A stretch of DNA of 64,000 bases from Coniella vitis (GCA_011317545.1 WUJK01000004.1:1860001-1924000), one strand, 5' to 3'; positions 35,601 through 46,967 are shown, counted from the first letter of the stretch. Translations and numbers: made by a program. Notes: generated from the letters alone by a model not told the origin.

Positions 35601-37890
35601 TAGATCCTTTTCTATAAGCTATCGAGGTTTATTATATCCTAGGGTAGCTATTATCTTAGCTTTTCTCGATTTAGAGGTATATATAAATTCGTATAAGCCC
35701 CTATTATCTAGGTATTATTTAGTAACTAAATCCGATCCTACGCCTTTAATTATAACCGTTTCTCGGGTATCCGCTTTATCCTATAAAATATAGCTATTAA
35801 TTTAATCGATTCGAGGATTTTCCTTTCTTAACTATAATATACCTAAAATTAACTTATATTATACGGTATCTATAATATCGAAGTTTATTAGTATTATATA
35901 TCTATAGATTATAACTAGTAATTAATTAGATTCTATATCGATAATACCTTAGTTATAAGCGACTTTTATACCTTTTATAATATTAAGTTTATAGGGTTCT
36001 ATCTTCTTCTTCTAAAGTATCCGTTCTCTATTAATAATACTTAGGGATATAAAGTTTCCTTATATTCCGCTATCTAGGAGTACTATATAATATTTACTGT
36101 TAATTTATACTGCGATTTTTAAATATTTATATATCGAGCTATCTATCGTATAAAGGGACTTTATTATAAGTCCTAATTGCTTATTATCCCTTATAAGCGA
36201 TCCTTACTTTTTAGGTTCTACTATTCTTATTATACTCTAAGGGCCGTTATCTATACTAGGTCCTTAGCTTATTATATTCTATATTATATACGTATTATAG
36301 CCTATCGCTATAAGCGCGCTTAATTTTCTTCTTCGGTATACGGAGTTTATACTCCGGGCTAACTATCCTTAAGGTTATAATAGGTATACGCTTTATCCGC
36401 TATGTATTCTATATAGTCGGCGCGCTTATAGAAGCTATAGTATATAGGTTCTACGTATATAGGCCTTACGAGTTTTTCCCTTTATTTCTATTCGCGTATT
36501 TTATACTAGTCGAGCGCTTTTTCTTATATATAAGGTATATACTAGGGTATCGTATATTAGTACTATTTTACTTATCGCGTAGTATATTCGTAGGGGGTAT
36601 TATATATAAGGCTAATACTAGTATAGTTTCCCTTTATTCTAAGTACTTTATAATAGTTGCTATTATCGTTATTATAGGTAATAATATTATACCCTATTTT
36701 ACGTATAGGGAACTATTCGTTAGTTACCTTATATTTAAAGTATTATCTATAATTATATATAATATAAGTAAACTATATAATCTAGTAGTATTTTTCGTAG
36801 AGGTAATTAATTCGCGCGTTTTCCTATATAAGGGGGGTTTTATCTTAATAGGTTATTATCCTAAATAATTCTCTAAGTATAATACTATAGATAAGGTAGT
36901 ATACGTTTCCTTTATCGGTATTTTCGTTTATAGAGCTTTCTAGTTCTAAGCTCGTTTCTTCGTTAATAGTTTAGGTGCTAGTATTCTAACCGATACTAAG
37001 CGTTTCTTATTATTCTATAATTTCCGTAATATTACTCTATAAAATATCCGTTAGGAGGGGTATCTTCTAGGTAATTATAATTTATTATTCCTTATAAGGT
37101 TTCTAAGGGAACTATCCTAAGCCTTACTTTACCGAAAGGTACGTTATATAATTATCCTTATAATAGAAGGTTTAGTTAAAGAGTCTATAATTAGAGTTAT
37201 CCGTTACTTACTCTAGAAGTTAGTTTTAGCTAGGAGGGGAGTTTATAGTCTTACGTATTATAATATTAGCTTATCGTCCTTCGGGGACTTTCTTAAATTC
37301 TCTGGGTTTCTTAGGTTATCGGTATTCTCGTACGAAGTAGCCTATCTTATTATAGTTAAAATATTCCTTGCTTATAGGTTTACGCTAAGCTATATCGAGC
37401 TCTATAGGTCTTATATATATAGTACTACTAATTACTATACCTTATTACTAGAAGCTACGGTTAATTATCTATTAAATCCGCTATCCTATATTAGCGTAAT
37501 TCCTCTATATAATATAGCTTCCTCCTTTCTTACTTTTCTTTATATATCTTTTATAGAGACGGTTATCGATACGGATAACGTTATTACTAAATATCGTAAA
37601 GTCTTTAGGCTAATCCTACTTAGAGATTTCGTTCTTAACCTTATCCTTAAGTCCTTTATAGTAGTATTCTATAAGGTTCTTATCTTCCTAAGGGAGGTAT
37701 ACTAAGAATTACTTAAAGCGGATTATATAGGCTAAAGTAGACTTATTCTACTTAAGTTCTATAAGTTATTATACTATAGTCCGTTCTTCGTTAGGATCGC
37801 TAAATATTTCCTTAAGGATATATTCGAACCCTACGAATAAATCGAATATATTCTTAGTAGTCGTCTTACGTTAATCGAGGTTACCTAGGT
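32640..37890 (-). pseudogene. E3 gag-pol-chromodomain (RIP-inactivated)
   Basis: Same domain order as E1 on the minus strand. Gag about 37890-37500, zinc knuckle 37368-37318, protease near 36095, RT about 35460-34500 with the active-site region near 34865-34840, RNase H about 34450-34110, integrase about 33790-33080, chromodomain about 32770-32640. Stops (TAA/TAG) occur in every domain. Confidence 0.9.
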
Positions 37891-38378
37891 ATTTAATATA
37901 ATTACGAAGTAAGGGTTTATACTAAATAAATATATCTTTTTCGAGTTATATACCGGCTAGGATAATTTTATCGGGTTTAGTAATAAATTACGCTATATTA
38001 TATAGGAAGTATACCTTATAGTAGGTAAGGAATCCTTAAAGTATCTTTTAGTTACCGTTATATATAGTAGGTTTATCTATTTTATAGCTATTACCGGTAT
38101 TTTAAATAATAGGTATTAGGGGTATAATAGCTATAGCCTGGTATTATTCGAGCTATTAGGCCTACCTACGGATAATACGATTCTACTACTCTTAATTCTG
38201 CTAAAGTATAGTAAGCTATTAGGTAAGTTCGATTAATTAGCATATTATATCTTCCTAAGTTATAACCTAGCGATATCCTTCGCCTAAAGTAGATAGGGTA
38301 GGAGTTTAAGGAGCTATTACTATACTTAATATTACCTAAGAGGTATATATAAACCGTCCTGAATAAGAGTTATAAAAA

Positions 38379-38834
38379 TATAATAATCCTTACCTAAATC
38401 CCGGATTCTGGAAGTACCTATAAGTTATATATTAGCAGGTAGGGAAGTATTACCTTTAAGTCTTCGTACGTTATCGAGTAATATTAAGTATTATAAGTAA
38501 TTAAGAGGGATTACCCTATTATATAAAATAATACTTAGATTTATAACTAAAGACTATAAGGAAAACTATCTAATAGCTAGGAAATCCATCGTCCTTATAT
38601 CCTTCTATTATTCTATTTATTAATATATAGCTTATCTAAGCCTATTAATGCTTATAGTTACCTATTAATTATCCGATAGGTAATAGTAATCTCTTATAGG
38701 CTCTACCCTAATCCTAATTATATTATCCGTATTTCTTATATAAGAGATCCCTATCGGTCCGTTAAGGTTCCGATTTGCTAGTATATAGTTGCGCTAGCCT
38801 GTTCCTGTGACCTGTATATTCGTAGGTTATAACA
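38379..38834 (-). repeat. Internal LTR (456 bp) within E3
   Basis: Same length as the E1 LTR and the 456-bp type, not the 486-bp type of E3's own ends. To its right the E3 leader resumes at AAGGGTTTATAC, the same point as 37911. Both leader copies are exactly 468 bp (37911-38378 and 38835-39302). Confidence 0.93.
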
Positions 38835-39302
38835 AAGGGTTTATACTAGATAAGCGTATCTTTTTCGAGTTATATACCGGCTAGGATAACTTTATCGGGT
38901 TTAGTAATAAATTATACTATATTATATAGGAAGTATACCTTATAATAGGTAAGGAATCCTTAAAGCGTTTTTTAATTACCGTTATATATAATAGGTTTAT
39001 CTATCTTATAGCTATTACCGGTATTTTAAATAATAAGCGTTAGGGGCGTAGCGGCTATAGCTTAATATTATTCGAGATATTAAGCTTACCTACGGATAAT
39101 ATAATTCTATTACTCTTAATTCTACTAAAGTATAGTAAATTATTAGGTAAGTTCGATTAATTAGTATATTATATCTTCCTAAGTTATAACCTAGTAACGT
39201 CCTTCTCCTAAGGTAGACGGGGTAGGTATTTAAGGAGCTATTATTATATTTAATATTACCTAAGAGGTATATATAGACCGTCCTAAATAAGAGTTATAAA
39301 AA

Positions 39303-39788
39303 TATAATAATCTTTACCTAAATCCCGGATTCTAGAAGTACTTATAAGTTATATATTAGTAGGCGGGGAAGTATTACCTTTAAGTCTTCGTACGTTATCG
39401 AGTAATATTAAGTATTATAAGTAATTAAGAGGGATTACCTTATTATATAAAATAATACTTAGATTTATAACTAAAGATTATAAGGAAAACTATCTAATAG
39501 CTAGGAAATCCATCGTCCTTATATCCTTCTGTTATTCTATATTAAATTCCCTATTTAACCCTAGATTATTTGGATTATCTCGCGATCCTAATAATCCGGC
39601 TCTGCTGGATTATCTAATAATCTTAATAATCTATTCCTAATCAGTTCGTATAACCCTAACCCTAACTATATTATCCTATTATGACCTGGTTATATAAGAG
39701 ATCCCTATCGGTCCGTTAAGGTTCCGATTTGCTGGCATATGGTTGCGCTGGCCTGTTCCTATGACCTGCATGACCGTGGGTCATAATA
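39303..39788 (-). repeat. E3 5' LTR (486 bp)
   Basis: Equal in length to the 3' LTR. The last 200 bases, next to the gene island, are only weakly RIP-mutated. Contains (CCCTAA)-type repeats at 39651-39666. Confidence 0.95.
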
Positions 39789-39823
39789 ATATTGGTCTAA
39801 TCGTGCTTGCAAAGACTTGTCCT

Positions 39824-40144
39824 AACCGTGTTTCCATGGGCGTGAGTTGTATGCTGAAATATCAGAAGCGAGCTCACTGTTATATCCAAGGCGTCTGCAA
39901 ATCTCATTGATCCTGGTCGCCGTATAAGCTACTCTTCCTGCACACTTGAGGCTCAGTATAGAGATACAACATACCCTAGAGACCCCCTGGTGACATAGCT
40001 GATAAGAAGTGGGATCAGTAGTAAAGGTTGGTCACCCCTCGGCAATAATGGCAAGGGCATCGTCACGATACGTAATTTTGCTTGAGTGCAGCGCTCGCTT
40101 AGTGTGGCCCACTGGGCTACAGTCAGACCAGCTATTGCTCAGAG
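39824..40144. other. No supported gene
   Basis: Balanced-composition intergenic DNA between E3 and the hypothetical minus-strand gene. The only coding trace is the short in-frame continuation of the E3-interrupted ORF, which ends at 39823. Confidence 0.4.
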
Positions 40145-40819
40145 TCAGAATGAGGTGATGGTGTTTTGTAGTCCGGGGGCTGTTGTCGTGAACCCACCAT
40201 TGATGACTTGTTGCGTAGCTTGCTCGAGATATCGTATCTGGTCTCCTGGCTCCCGGCTTGGCTGCCGTTCAGCCCATTGGACTATAACCTCGTTTGCAAC
40301 CCGCGCACCACGTTTCAATGCGTCAAGGTATTTAGGTTTCGTACTTTTGGTAAGTTTACCAACGATACCATCAAGGGCGACTGGGGATATCCGTCCTGAG
40401 TGATCCAATATTATGCATATGCTAAGAAGCAAGAGCCCTTGTAACGCACGCTCTTTCTTGTTTGAAGACATATTGGAAGAGAGGTTTCTTGCAGCGTCAA
40501 GCAAGCTATCTCCAAAACATCCCGTCAGCAGCCGAAGGCAATCGTCTGGATCAAGACGCCGCGAGACGGTCGCCGAGCTAACCCGGTCTGCAAGTCTTTC
40601 CCACATCGGTATGCTGCTCGTTGTGGGATGGGGAGGCGGCCTGTTCGGTGAACCCGGGCGATAAAATATGATATCGAGTTCATCAGTTGCGGAGGATGCC
40701 ATTGGTGCGCCTTGGGCATCATTGTCCATGCTCGCTTGATGATGGCGAGGCTTAGAATGGAGAAGTTGACTTGCTAGTTTTTCTTGTCCCCGTTGAGTAA
40801 GATGCTGGAGCGTACCCAT
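40145..40819 (-). CDS. Hypothetical protein (about 224 aa)
   Basis: Open minus frame, not RIP-mutated. I chose the first ATG at 40819; the frame is open to 40843 from GTG only. The N-terminal 60 residues are Gln/Ser/Pro-rich and look disordered (SPNRPPPHPTTSS). The C-terminal two thirds are helical and mixed-charge (DPDDCLRLLTGCFGDSLLDA, KPKYLDALKRGARVANEVIV). No motif recognised. A GTAAGT donor just upstream (about 40849) suggests the real gene has an upstream exon, and the MITE at 40888 may have cut its 5' side. Confidence 0.45.
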   Translation of the reverse strand: MGTLQHLTQRGQEKLASQLLHSKPRHHQASMDNDAQGAPMASSATDELDIIFYRPGSPNRPPPHPTTSSIPMWERLADRVSSATVSRRLDPDDCLRLLTGCFGDSLLDAARNLSSNMSSNKKERALQGLLLLSICIILDHSGRISPVALDGIVGKLTKSTKPKYLDALKRGARVANEVIVQWAERQPSREPGDQIRYLEQATQQVINGGFTTTAPGLQNTITSF

Positions 40820-41044
40820 GTATGTGAGACATGCTGATCCCACTTACCTGGCAAATCATATGTAGTAGACCTTCAATGCCACCCTTACGGAGGTCTGCAG
40901 TGCTCACTGTCCCATATTTCATTTCTGATTTAATTTTTATCCAAATTCATCAAAATTTTCACTAAGTCAAATTCGTACACTACCAGTACATAGCCTCTCC
41001 TTTCAGCACCGTCGGGAGCGCCCAAAAACACAGAATTTTTCTTA

Positions 41045-41190
41045 CTCTTTCTTTTCACTCTTTCTTTTCACTCTTTCTTTTCACTCTTTCTTTTCACTCT
41101 TTCTTTTCACTCTTTCTTTTCACTCTTTCTTTTCACTCTTTCTTTTCACTCTTTCTTTTCACTCTTTCTTTTCACTCTTTCTTTTCTTTA
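41045..41190. repeat. 13-bp minisatellite inside the MITE
   Basis: About 11 near-perfect copies of CTCTTTCTTTTCA, with shorter variants at the right end. Purine/pyrimidine-asymmetric. Confidence 0.92.
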
Positions 41191-41269
41191 CTCTTTCTTT
41201 ACTCTTAGTTTCTATTCTATACTATAAAAAGGTAGAAAAAAAGAGGAAAAAAAGAGTTAAAAAAAGAGT

Positions 41270-41430
41270 AAAAAAAAGAGTGAAAAAAAGTGTGGAAAAA
41301 GAGTGTGGAAAAGAGTGTAAAAAAGAGTGTAAAAAAGAGTGTAAAAAAGAGTGTAAAAAAGAATATAAGAAAGGGTATGAAAAAGAGTGTGAAAAAGAGT
41401 GTGAGAAAGGGTGTGAAAAAGCGAGATGTA
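41270..41430. repeat. 12-bp minisatellite inside the MITE, complementary to the left array
   Basis: Units of AAAAAAGAGTGT with variants. The Lys/Glu/Cys-rich open frame across it is a translation of the repeat, not a gene. Confidence 0.88.
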
Positions 41431-41531
41431 CTAATAGTGTATTTACTGAATGGATAGTGTATATAGCTATGTTTCCTGGAAAATTAAATCAGAAATGAAA
41501 TATGGGACAGTGAGCACTGCAGACCTCCGTA

Positions 41532-42400
41532 CACCCTACCTGCAGGATGCTGAGCGCCAGTTTCGACTCCACCTGCCAAAATGCTTTGAAAGCATTAGTT
41601 ATTGCCACGTATTGCTGCCTCCGCTACTGCATATCCAACAATCAGGCGACCAGCAGACCCTACCGGAATTAAAAAGCAAAGCAAAACAACCTGCATTCAG
41701 ATTGCAAGTTGCATGCCTTTAAACTTAGCAGTTAACATGCTCACGTACGTAGCTTGGTCTCGCATCATATTGCCGGAATGAAATAAATGATATGTTTTTG
41801 TATCGCATTGATATAAGAGCATTGTGCGTAGTAAACATATTCAAGTCTGCTTGGAAACATTTGATACCCACAATGATTTATCGATTTTGCGTTATAAACA
41901 ATTACTATGGTTGCAGGCCTAAATAATGTCAGTGGGGCGAGTTACTGTGGGGCGCGTTTACTACGCTGTAGAATTGAAAATAGCTTAGCGCGCCGAGGTA
42001 TATACCGAGATCAGCGAAACTAACGGTATTTCCAAGCGAACTATACACCCTAACCCTGATTCTTATAGCAAAAATACGCAGCTTATCCCTAGAAGCCGTA
42101 ACCCGAACCCTTATTGCTAGCGCGGGTACTTGCGGGGCCAACACTTATTACCCATGTAACCATAGTACATACAGTCTCTTACAGAAGTCGCATTTCGTTT
42201 GTATCCTGCCGCGGCTATACATCTGTACGTTTGGTACGAAGAAGTGTTGTTGCTGTGTGGTCGTGCTGCCTTCCTACCACCGTTGGGAAGCTGTGCCCTA
42301 CTAGCGGCAGCCATGTGACATCACACCGAAAAGCCCAACCGGCAAAGTGTCCTCAGCAGCCCTCCCAGGAGCTTATCCCGCTTCCTTGACTTCCTGCAAG
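41532..42400. other. No supported gene
   Basis: Balanced to mildly AT-rich DNA between the MITE and the acetyltransferase gene. Several open frames of 65-91 codons on both strands overlap one another without motif support. The last 200 bases are probably the promoter and 5' untranslated region of the gene at 42524. Confidence 0.4.
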
Positions 42401-42523
42401 ACGCACAAAATGGATGCCGGGTCTGTCCTTTCACAACCGCATCGTCTCGTGAGGTTCGCTTCAAGTCACAGTATCGCCATCATCGAAAGTAGTTGGGCTT
42501 ACATTCCCTCGAGAGGAAAGATT

Positions 42524-43365
42524 ATGGCGCCGCAAACTTACGAGGTCTTTTCGAGTGAGCAAGTCACTGATGACATGGTAGCCCAAGCTGCCAAATTGTT
42601 CAGCGAAAATTATGGTGTTTGGGGCGAACAGTCAGCCCAGCCGGGTGAGCAAGCGCTGTCTCCATTGTTGTATTCTTCTGCTAACACCTGGAGCAGGCAA
42701 ACGCGTCCGAATGTCGGCACAGCGGCTTCGGGATCAATATCTCCGTAAGGACACCAATAGTTCGTACGGCAGCGTTCACATCGATGGAAACCTCGCAGGA
42801 AACGTTATCGCGTGTCGATGGTCTGTTGACGGCAAAAATATTTGCTGGATCACCCAGCTAGTCGTTCATAAAGACTACCGTATGCGAGGACTAGCCCGTG
42901 CTCTTCTGTCCATGATAATGGAGGAAACGGACGATGTTTTTGGGGTGATGAGCTCCCACCCGGCCGCTTGCATGGCCGTTGCTACAAGTTACGGAAGTAC
43001 GTTCAACTTTCCAACATGGTGTATTTTGGCTAATTTTCATAGGAGGAATTGAACGAGTCTCTGTTGACTTCATCCAGAAGAACGTACGGGCAATCCTGCA
43101 AAGTTCACCAATCGAATACATCAGGAACGCCAGACCTTGTGGCAGTCTGTTTGAACAAAGCTCGAATGGAATGGTGTCAGGTGCAGATACTAACTTCTTC
43201 GTTGATCATGGCGAGCCATTGGATGCTCTCGAGTACATTCGAGAGGAACTGAATTGGCCGCTGGGAGAGCTCGCGGACGGCTCAGAATTCTTGTTGCTAC
43301 TTCCTCGCTCTCAACGCCGTTCTCGGTCCCGTTCACAGACTCCAAATCCCAGCGGCAATAAATGA
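42524..43365 (+). CDS. GNAT-family N-acetyltransferase, three exons
   Basis: Join 42524-42644, 42697-42996, 43043-43365; 744 nt, 247 aa, no internal stop. Intron 1 (42645-42696, GTGAGC...GCTAACACCTGGAGCAG) and intron 2 (42997-43042, GTACGT...GCTAATTTTCATAG) have fungal branch sites and keep the frame. The exon 2 product has the GNAT core: strands around residues 64-97 (GSVHIDGNLAGNVIACRW), then motif A TQLVVHKDYRMRGLARAL (about 93-110), where R-M-R-G-L-A fits the acetyl-CoA loop R/Q-x-x-G-x-G/A. A conserved-looking MSSHPAACMA follows. The end is an Arg/Ser-rich tail (RSQRRSRSRSQ). Presumed acetyl-CoA-dependent transferase, substrate unknown. An upstream in-frame ATG at 42410 would add 38 residues. 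Not RIP-mutated and apparently functional. Confidence 0.88.
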
Positions 43366-43690
43366 TGGTCAGTCCCGCCTGCGAAGTGCTGCAAAGCTCT
43401 GGTGTGCGGTCAGCTCGCTTTCAGCTTCGATATATTGTCGAGTCACGTGGCCATTGAAGTGGTTTCTGAGTGAACAAAGAACCCGTATCACTAGAGTGGA
43501 TGTCTTGTTTTCGGCCCTACGCCTACAGCAGTGTTTACCAACTTTTAAGAGCGCAATGCTCAAGCGGATTACAAGTGCGAAAGGGTGCCAGGCCAATAAA
43601 TAGTACATTGGGAGCGGCTGAAAATACTTTGGTATGATGGAACAATGGAGTTGTCTCAAGCAAGTTTTGCGGGCCTAGTCGAAGGTAGAT
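43366..43690. other. No supported gene
   Basis: Downstream region of the acetyltransferase gene. A 96-codon minus frame (43369-43659) has no support. Confidence 0.4.
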
Positions 43691-44180
43691 CTACCGAGAC
43701 TTGAAGTAATGTCGGGAGCGAAAGTTACCACACAACACGACTTGACAGTCACCTGCATCTTGGCATGATGCAAGGCGTCTGTGCGCCGCAATCAAAAATA
43801 CAACCTCTTTTGTCATAGATCCTGCTGTGCACTGAGTGTCTTCTGCAGTTTGCGACCAGAAACTAGCCCTCCCCTTACACGTGTTAGAATATGCGTACCG
43901 AGTGACGCTCCCAATACCTCCGGAGTACTTGGCGCCCTCTTCAAGGATGCTCAGTCTTTTCCAGAACGGGCGGTCACTCGTTTCTGGGAATATTTGCTCC
44001 GGAAAAAGTTCTTCAATGAGTTAAAGTGGCTCCTATACTCCTAGCAATCTCCTACGAAGAAATATGGTAACCAACGACGCGTGGATCTCGTCGTAGAAAT
44101 GCTCGATGAGCTTGCTGGGCAGCAGCATTATACTGCTCTTGATTGAGGCCAACCAAACAAACGCACCACCGGCATACATC
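43690..44180 (-). pseudogene. Decayed gene of unknown function
   Basis: The minus strand reads LASIKSSIMLLPSKLIEHFY and DEIHASLVTIFLRRRLLGV, then two RIP-type stops (TAG, TAA near 44020-44040), then LIEELFPEQIFPETSDRPFW and KRLSILEEGAKYSGGIGS (to about 43890). A possible GTAAGG donor follows near 43885. The text is too regular for chance and keeps one frame for about 90 codons. I do not recognise it. The plus-strand frames at 43781-44044 are shadows. Confidence 0.5.
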
Positions 44181-44289
44181 GATATAGTAGAAGCGTAGGC
44201 CCTATAATGCTGCTTCTTCGTACTGCTACTCCCTCTTAAAGTTAACAGTTTGGGTTATAAGGGTGGTTGGCACTCGCGCGCGGCTTTAG

Positions 44290-44645
44290 GCACACGATAA
44301 GAACGGTGACTATCTCAAGGCCTACCACCCGCAGGGCGACGGATTTTCGGCAATCGAAGAGTATGCCGATATCGAAACCAACGGCTTGGACAACACTTCA
44401 TCGTCACGGCAAGCCCAGCCCAGAATCACCACCTCGCCTATAGCGTCGACACGCAGCTTGGTGCAAAGGAACTTTGGTTGGTCCCTGAGACAACCAGCGT
44501 ATTTAATTCAGAAGAAACTTGGTGAAGGCCCTCTGTCGGACTTGCTCCGAATTGCCATCTGGACTTCACAGCTTCCACCTTTGGCATTTTAACATTGGAA
44601 GGAGATAACGTTACTGGAAGGAAGCCAACCTGATAGAATCAATGC
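44290..44645 (+). pseudogene. Decayed gene fragment of unknown function
   Basis: The plus strand opens with DYLKAYHPQGDGFSAIEEYA. It then shifts frame near 44400-44420 to LAYSVDTQLGAKELWLVPET, has one TGA near 44512, and continues as APNCHLDFTASTFGILTLEG to about 44630. At least one frameshift and one stop are needed to read it. Likely a single domain of a host protein. Family not recognised. Confidence 0.4.
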
Positions 44646-45100
44646 TCGCTATCTGAAATTAGGGCAGGAGATATCCTTGGACAAGCTCCCATAGAGCCGA
44701 CATGTGTTGGGGACTAATAGCCAACTTCAAAACCTCTTGGTGATAACTGCCCCACACACCGTGTATTATATTGTCCTCTAATGTCATAAGGGCTGCAATT
44801 TGGCCCTCTAAAAGGCTTACATAGGTGTATAAACCCAGCGGAGGTTTTGTTAACGGCGTTATTCAACTTGGGACAACAGTTATTTATCCTCTGCGAAAGG
44901 CATTCTTTAGCTTCTTTAGCTTAATAAATACAATTCAGTCTCTGCCCCAACCCTCCCTCTATCATATACATTCTCACGGGCATCAAGCGCCGTATTTAAC
45001 TTTATCCAAAGCCACTATTAAGAGACAAAAGTTGCATTAGCTCTTAAGTAAGATGAAAACCTGCGACAATTGCCCACAGAAAAGAAAATACAGTAAGCCC
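44646..45100. other. No supported gene
   Basis: AT-rich intergenic DNA without RIP extremes. A 71-codon plus frame (44825-45040) is unsupported. Confidence 0.4.
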
Positions 45101-45180
45101 TTCATAGGGCTATAATACCACTTAACGATATTATTATCACCATCCAAGCACAAATCGAATTCGATCTGCAAATCGCATAT

Positions 45181-46480
45181 CTATCCTTTACTAGTACCAG
45201 GAGAGTAGTCTCTTCCCATATATATATACGATAGCTTAATAACTTTCTTGCCAGAATCCAGGCCGATTCGATATTCTCCAACGGCTTGAAGACCCTGATT
45301 TTCGTACTCGAGAAGCATTCCTCGGCATACGCCATTATTAGAGCGAAAGACTAAAACGGAGATAACGTGATCTAAAGGCGCGGCGGAATAATATATTATA
45401 TTATTCTAAAGCGAACGCCCGCAATATAGCAAGCTGAAAGGAGGTAGATCGTAGCGTAGTTCCGCAGTATAGTAAGCTCCAATATAATCAATATACTCAT
45501 GTGGAAGCTCATCGTAAATCATAGTAATAGAGTCACCAGTCGCTAGTAGGTAGTGCTTAGAATCCGGAGTTAGCTGTGATTATAGGCCCAGAATTATATC
45601 CCCGCAAAGTCGTATGCGGACCTTTATAAAAGAATTAGTATATAATAACGTTTCACCGTCCCTTGAGTTAGCTTACTATTAGATTGCGTCCCCTAGGACT
45701 ATCACGAATAATAAGGCAAAGAATCGAGTCTTAAGCCGCTATTGGAAGATAAATCCAGATATAAGCCTCCCGGCGTCGCTTTAACAGTTATTGATAATTT
45801 GGTAACGGAGTGAAATAGGAGAATTTATAAGGGTAAATCCTGATTGGCCTTCCATAGAGATAGAAGATAGTTATACCTCTAATAGTAGCAAATTTAACTA
45901 TTCGATACCGGATTATATCGTCTAGGCGTTCGCCTAAGGAGCGGGGAACACTTTTCATATAGCTTACTAGCGGACTTGGAGTATCCCAAATTTCGAAATA
46001 TTGCCTAGAACCAGGAGACTTAAGTCTAAGGCGTCCACCCTTTAACTAAATTAGCTGCGAACCTTAAATTGGATTATTCAATATACTAATAGAAAGGCCT
46101 TCCCGGGTATAATACATTCTTCTTTAAAGATATATATACGAGAAGTTAAAGACTCGATATATACTATAGGTCTTTTGGAAAGTCGTCCAAGTGCTTAAAT
46201 ACTATTAGAGTCTATAGTAATTCTAATTATTAGATCCTCGGCTGATATTGCGACTAGGTTATAAGACCTCTCCACCGGCGGCTTACTACGCTCGAAATAC
46301 GTTATATCTCGGATATTGAGAGACTTTAGCGCTATTTTATCGAAATAGTACGCTATACTGGTTATTGCGACTATCCGCTATAGGAAGGTATACGGACTTA
46401 AGGTACGAATTATTTCTCGAATCTCGGTAGGAAGAGACGATAGCCTTGGAAAGCTATATAAGCTGGCAAATAAATAGAAA
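45181..46480 (-). pseudogene. F-box/2EXR-like protein pseudogene
   Basis: The minus strand begins at the E5 edge with FPRLSSLPTEIREIIRTLSP (46455-46396), the usual N-terminal block of fungal F-box and 2EXR proteins (FP.LP.EIR..IW). It continues IAYYFDKIALKSLNIRDITY and FERSKPPVERSYNLVAISAE. The C-terminal part reads SKHYLLATGDSITMIYDELP (about 45565-45506), DYIGAYYTAELRYDLPPFSL and GVCRGMLLEYENQGLQAVGE (about 45335-45276), ending at TAG 45183-45181. Many RIP-type stops lie between. The E5 insertion lies at its 5' end. The role of the family is often substrate recognition, but that is not shown here. Confidence 0.6.
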
Positions 46481-46485
46481 GTAGC

Positions 46486-46967
46486 TGTTATAACCCACGG
46501 TTATACAGGTCACAGGAACAGGCCAGCGCAACTATATACCAGCAAATCGGAACCTTAACGGACCGATGGGGATCTCTTATATAACAAAGGCACACTAGAT
46601 AATATAACTAGGGTTAGGGTTATATAGGATAAGGGTGGACCGCAAGGACTGCACTGCGACTCCATCGACTTGGACCGTAATAGTCGATAAGCGATATCGT
46701 CGGTCTAAGGTACTATTTAGGGAATAGCAGTTAATAATAGAAGGATATAAGGATAGGAGTTTATAACTTAATATTAGATAGTTTCCTTATAATCTTTAGT
46801 TATAAATCTAAGTATTATTTTATATAATAGGGTAATCCCTTTTAATTACTTATAATACTTAATATTACTCGATAACGTATAAAGACTTAAAGGTAATACT
46901 TCCCTACCTACTAATATATAACTTATAGGTATTTCTAGAATCCGGGATTTAGGTAAGGATTATTATA
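46486..46967 (+). repeat. E5 5' LTR (482 bp)
   Basis: Starts TGTTATAACCCACGG. Telomere-like TAGGGTTAGGG at 46609-46619. The left half is weakly RIP-mutated and the right half strongly. Confidence 0.94.

Larger units (their letters stand above)
31238..39788 (-). mobile_element. E3: chromoviral Ty3/Gypsy element, recombinant of two copies
   Basis: 8551 bp with 486-bp LTRs at both ends (31238-31723, 39303-39788) and exact duplication ATATT (31233-31237, 39789-39793). Minus orientation. A third LTR of 456 bp (38379-38834) and a second copy of the 468-bp leader lie inside, so the element is 924 bp longer than a single copy (7.63 kb). Body: gag-pol-chromodomain, tRNA-like sequence, antisense ORF. 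The right LTR next to unique DNA keeps many CA/TG. Confidence 0.95.
40888..41529. mobile_element. Foldback MITE (642 bp) with 50-bp perfect TIRs
   Basis: The first and last 50 bases are exact inverted repeats beginning CGGAGGTCTGCAGTGCTCAC. TA duplications flank them (40886-40887, 41530-41531), as for Tc1/mariner-type elements. The interior consists of two tandem arrays that are roughly complementary: about 11 units of CTCTTTCTTTTCA (41045-41190) and many units of a GTGTAAAAAAGA type (41270-41430). The single strand could therefore fold over most of its length. No transposase. Confidence 0.9.

Noticed and set aside
40086..40664. Plus-strand frames opposite the hypothetical gene
   Set aside because: Shadows of the longer minus-strand frame 40145-40819.
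41280..41498. Lys/Glu/Cys-rich open frame
   Set aside because: It is a translation of the 12-bp minisatellite of the foldback MITE, not a gene.
42891..43121. Minus-strand frame over the acetyltransferase
   Set aside because: Shadow of exons 2-3 and intron 2 of the GNAT gene.
43781..44044. Plus-strand frames of 62-87 codons
   Set aside because: The opposite strand carries a longer, more regular decayed coding text.
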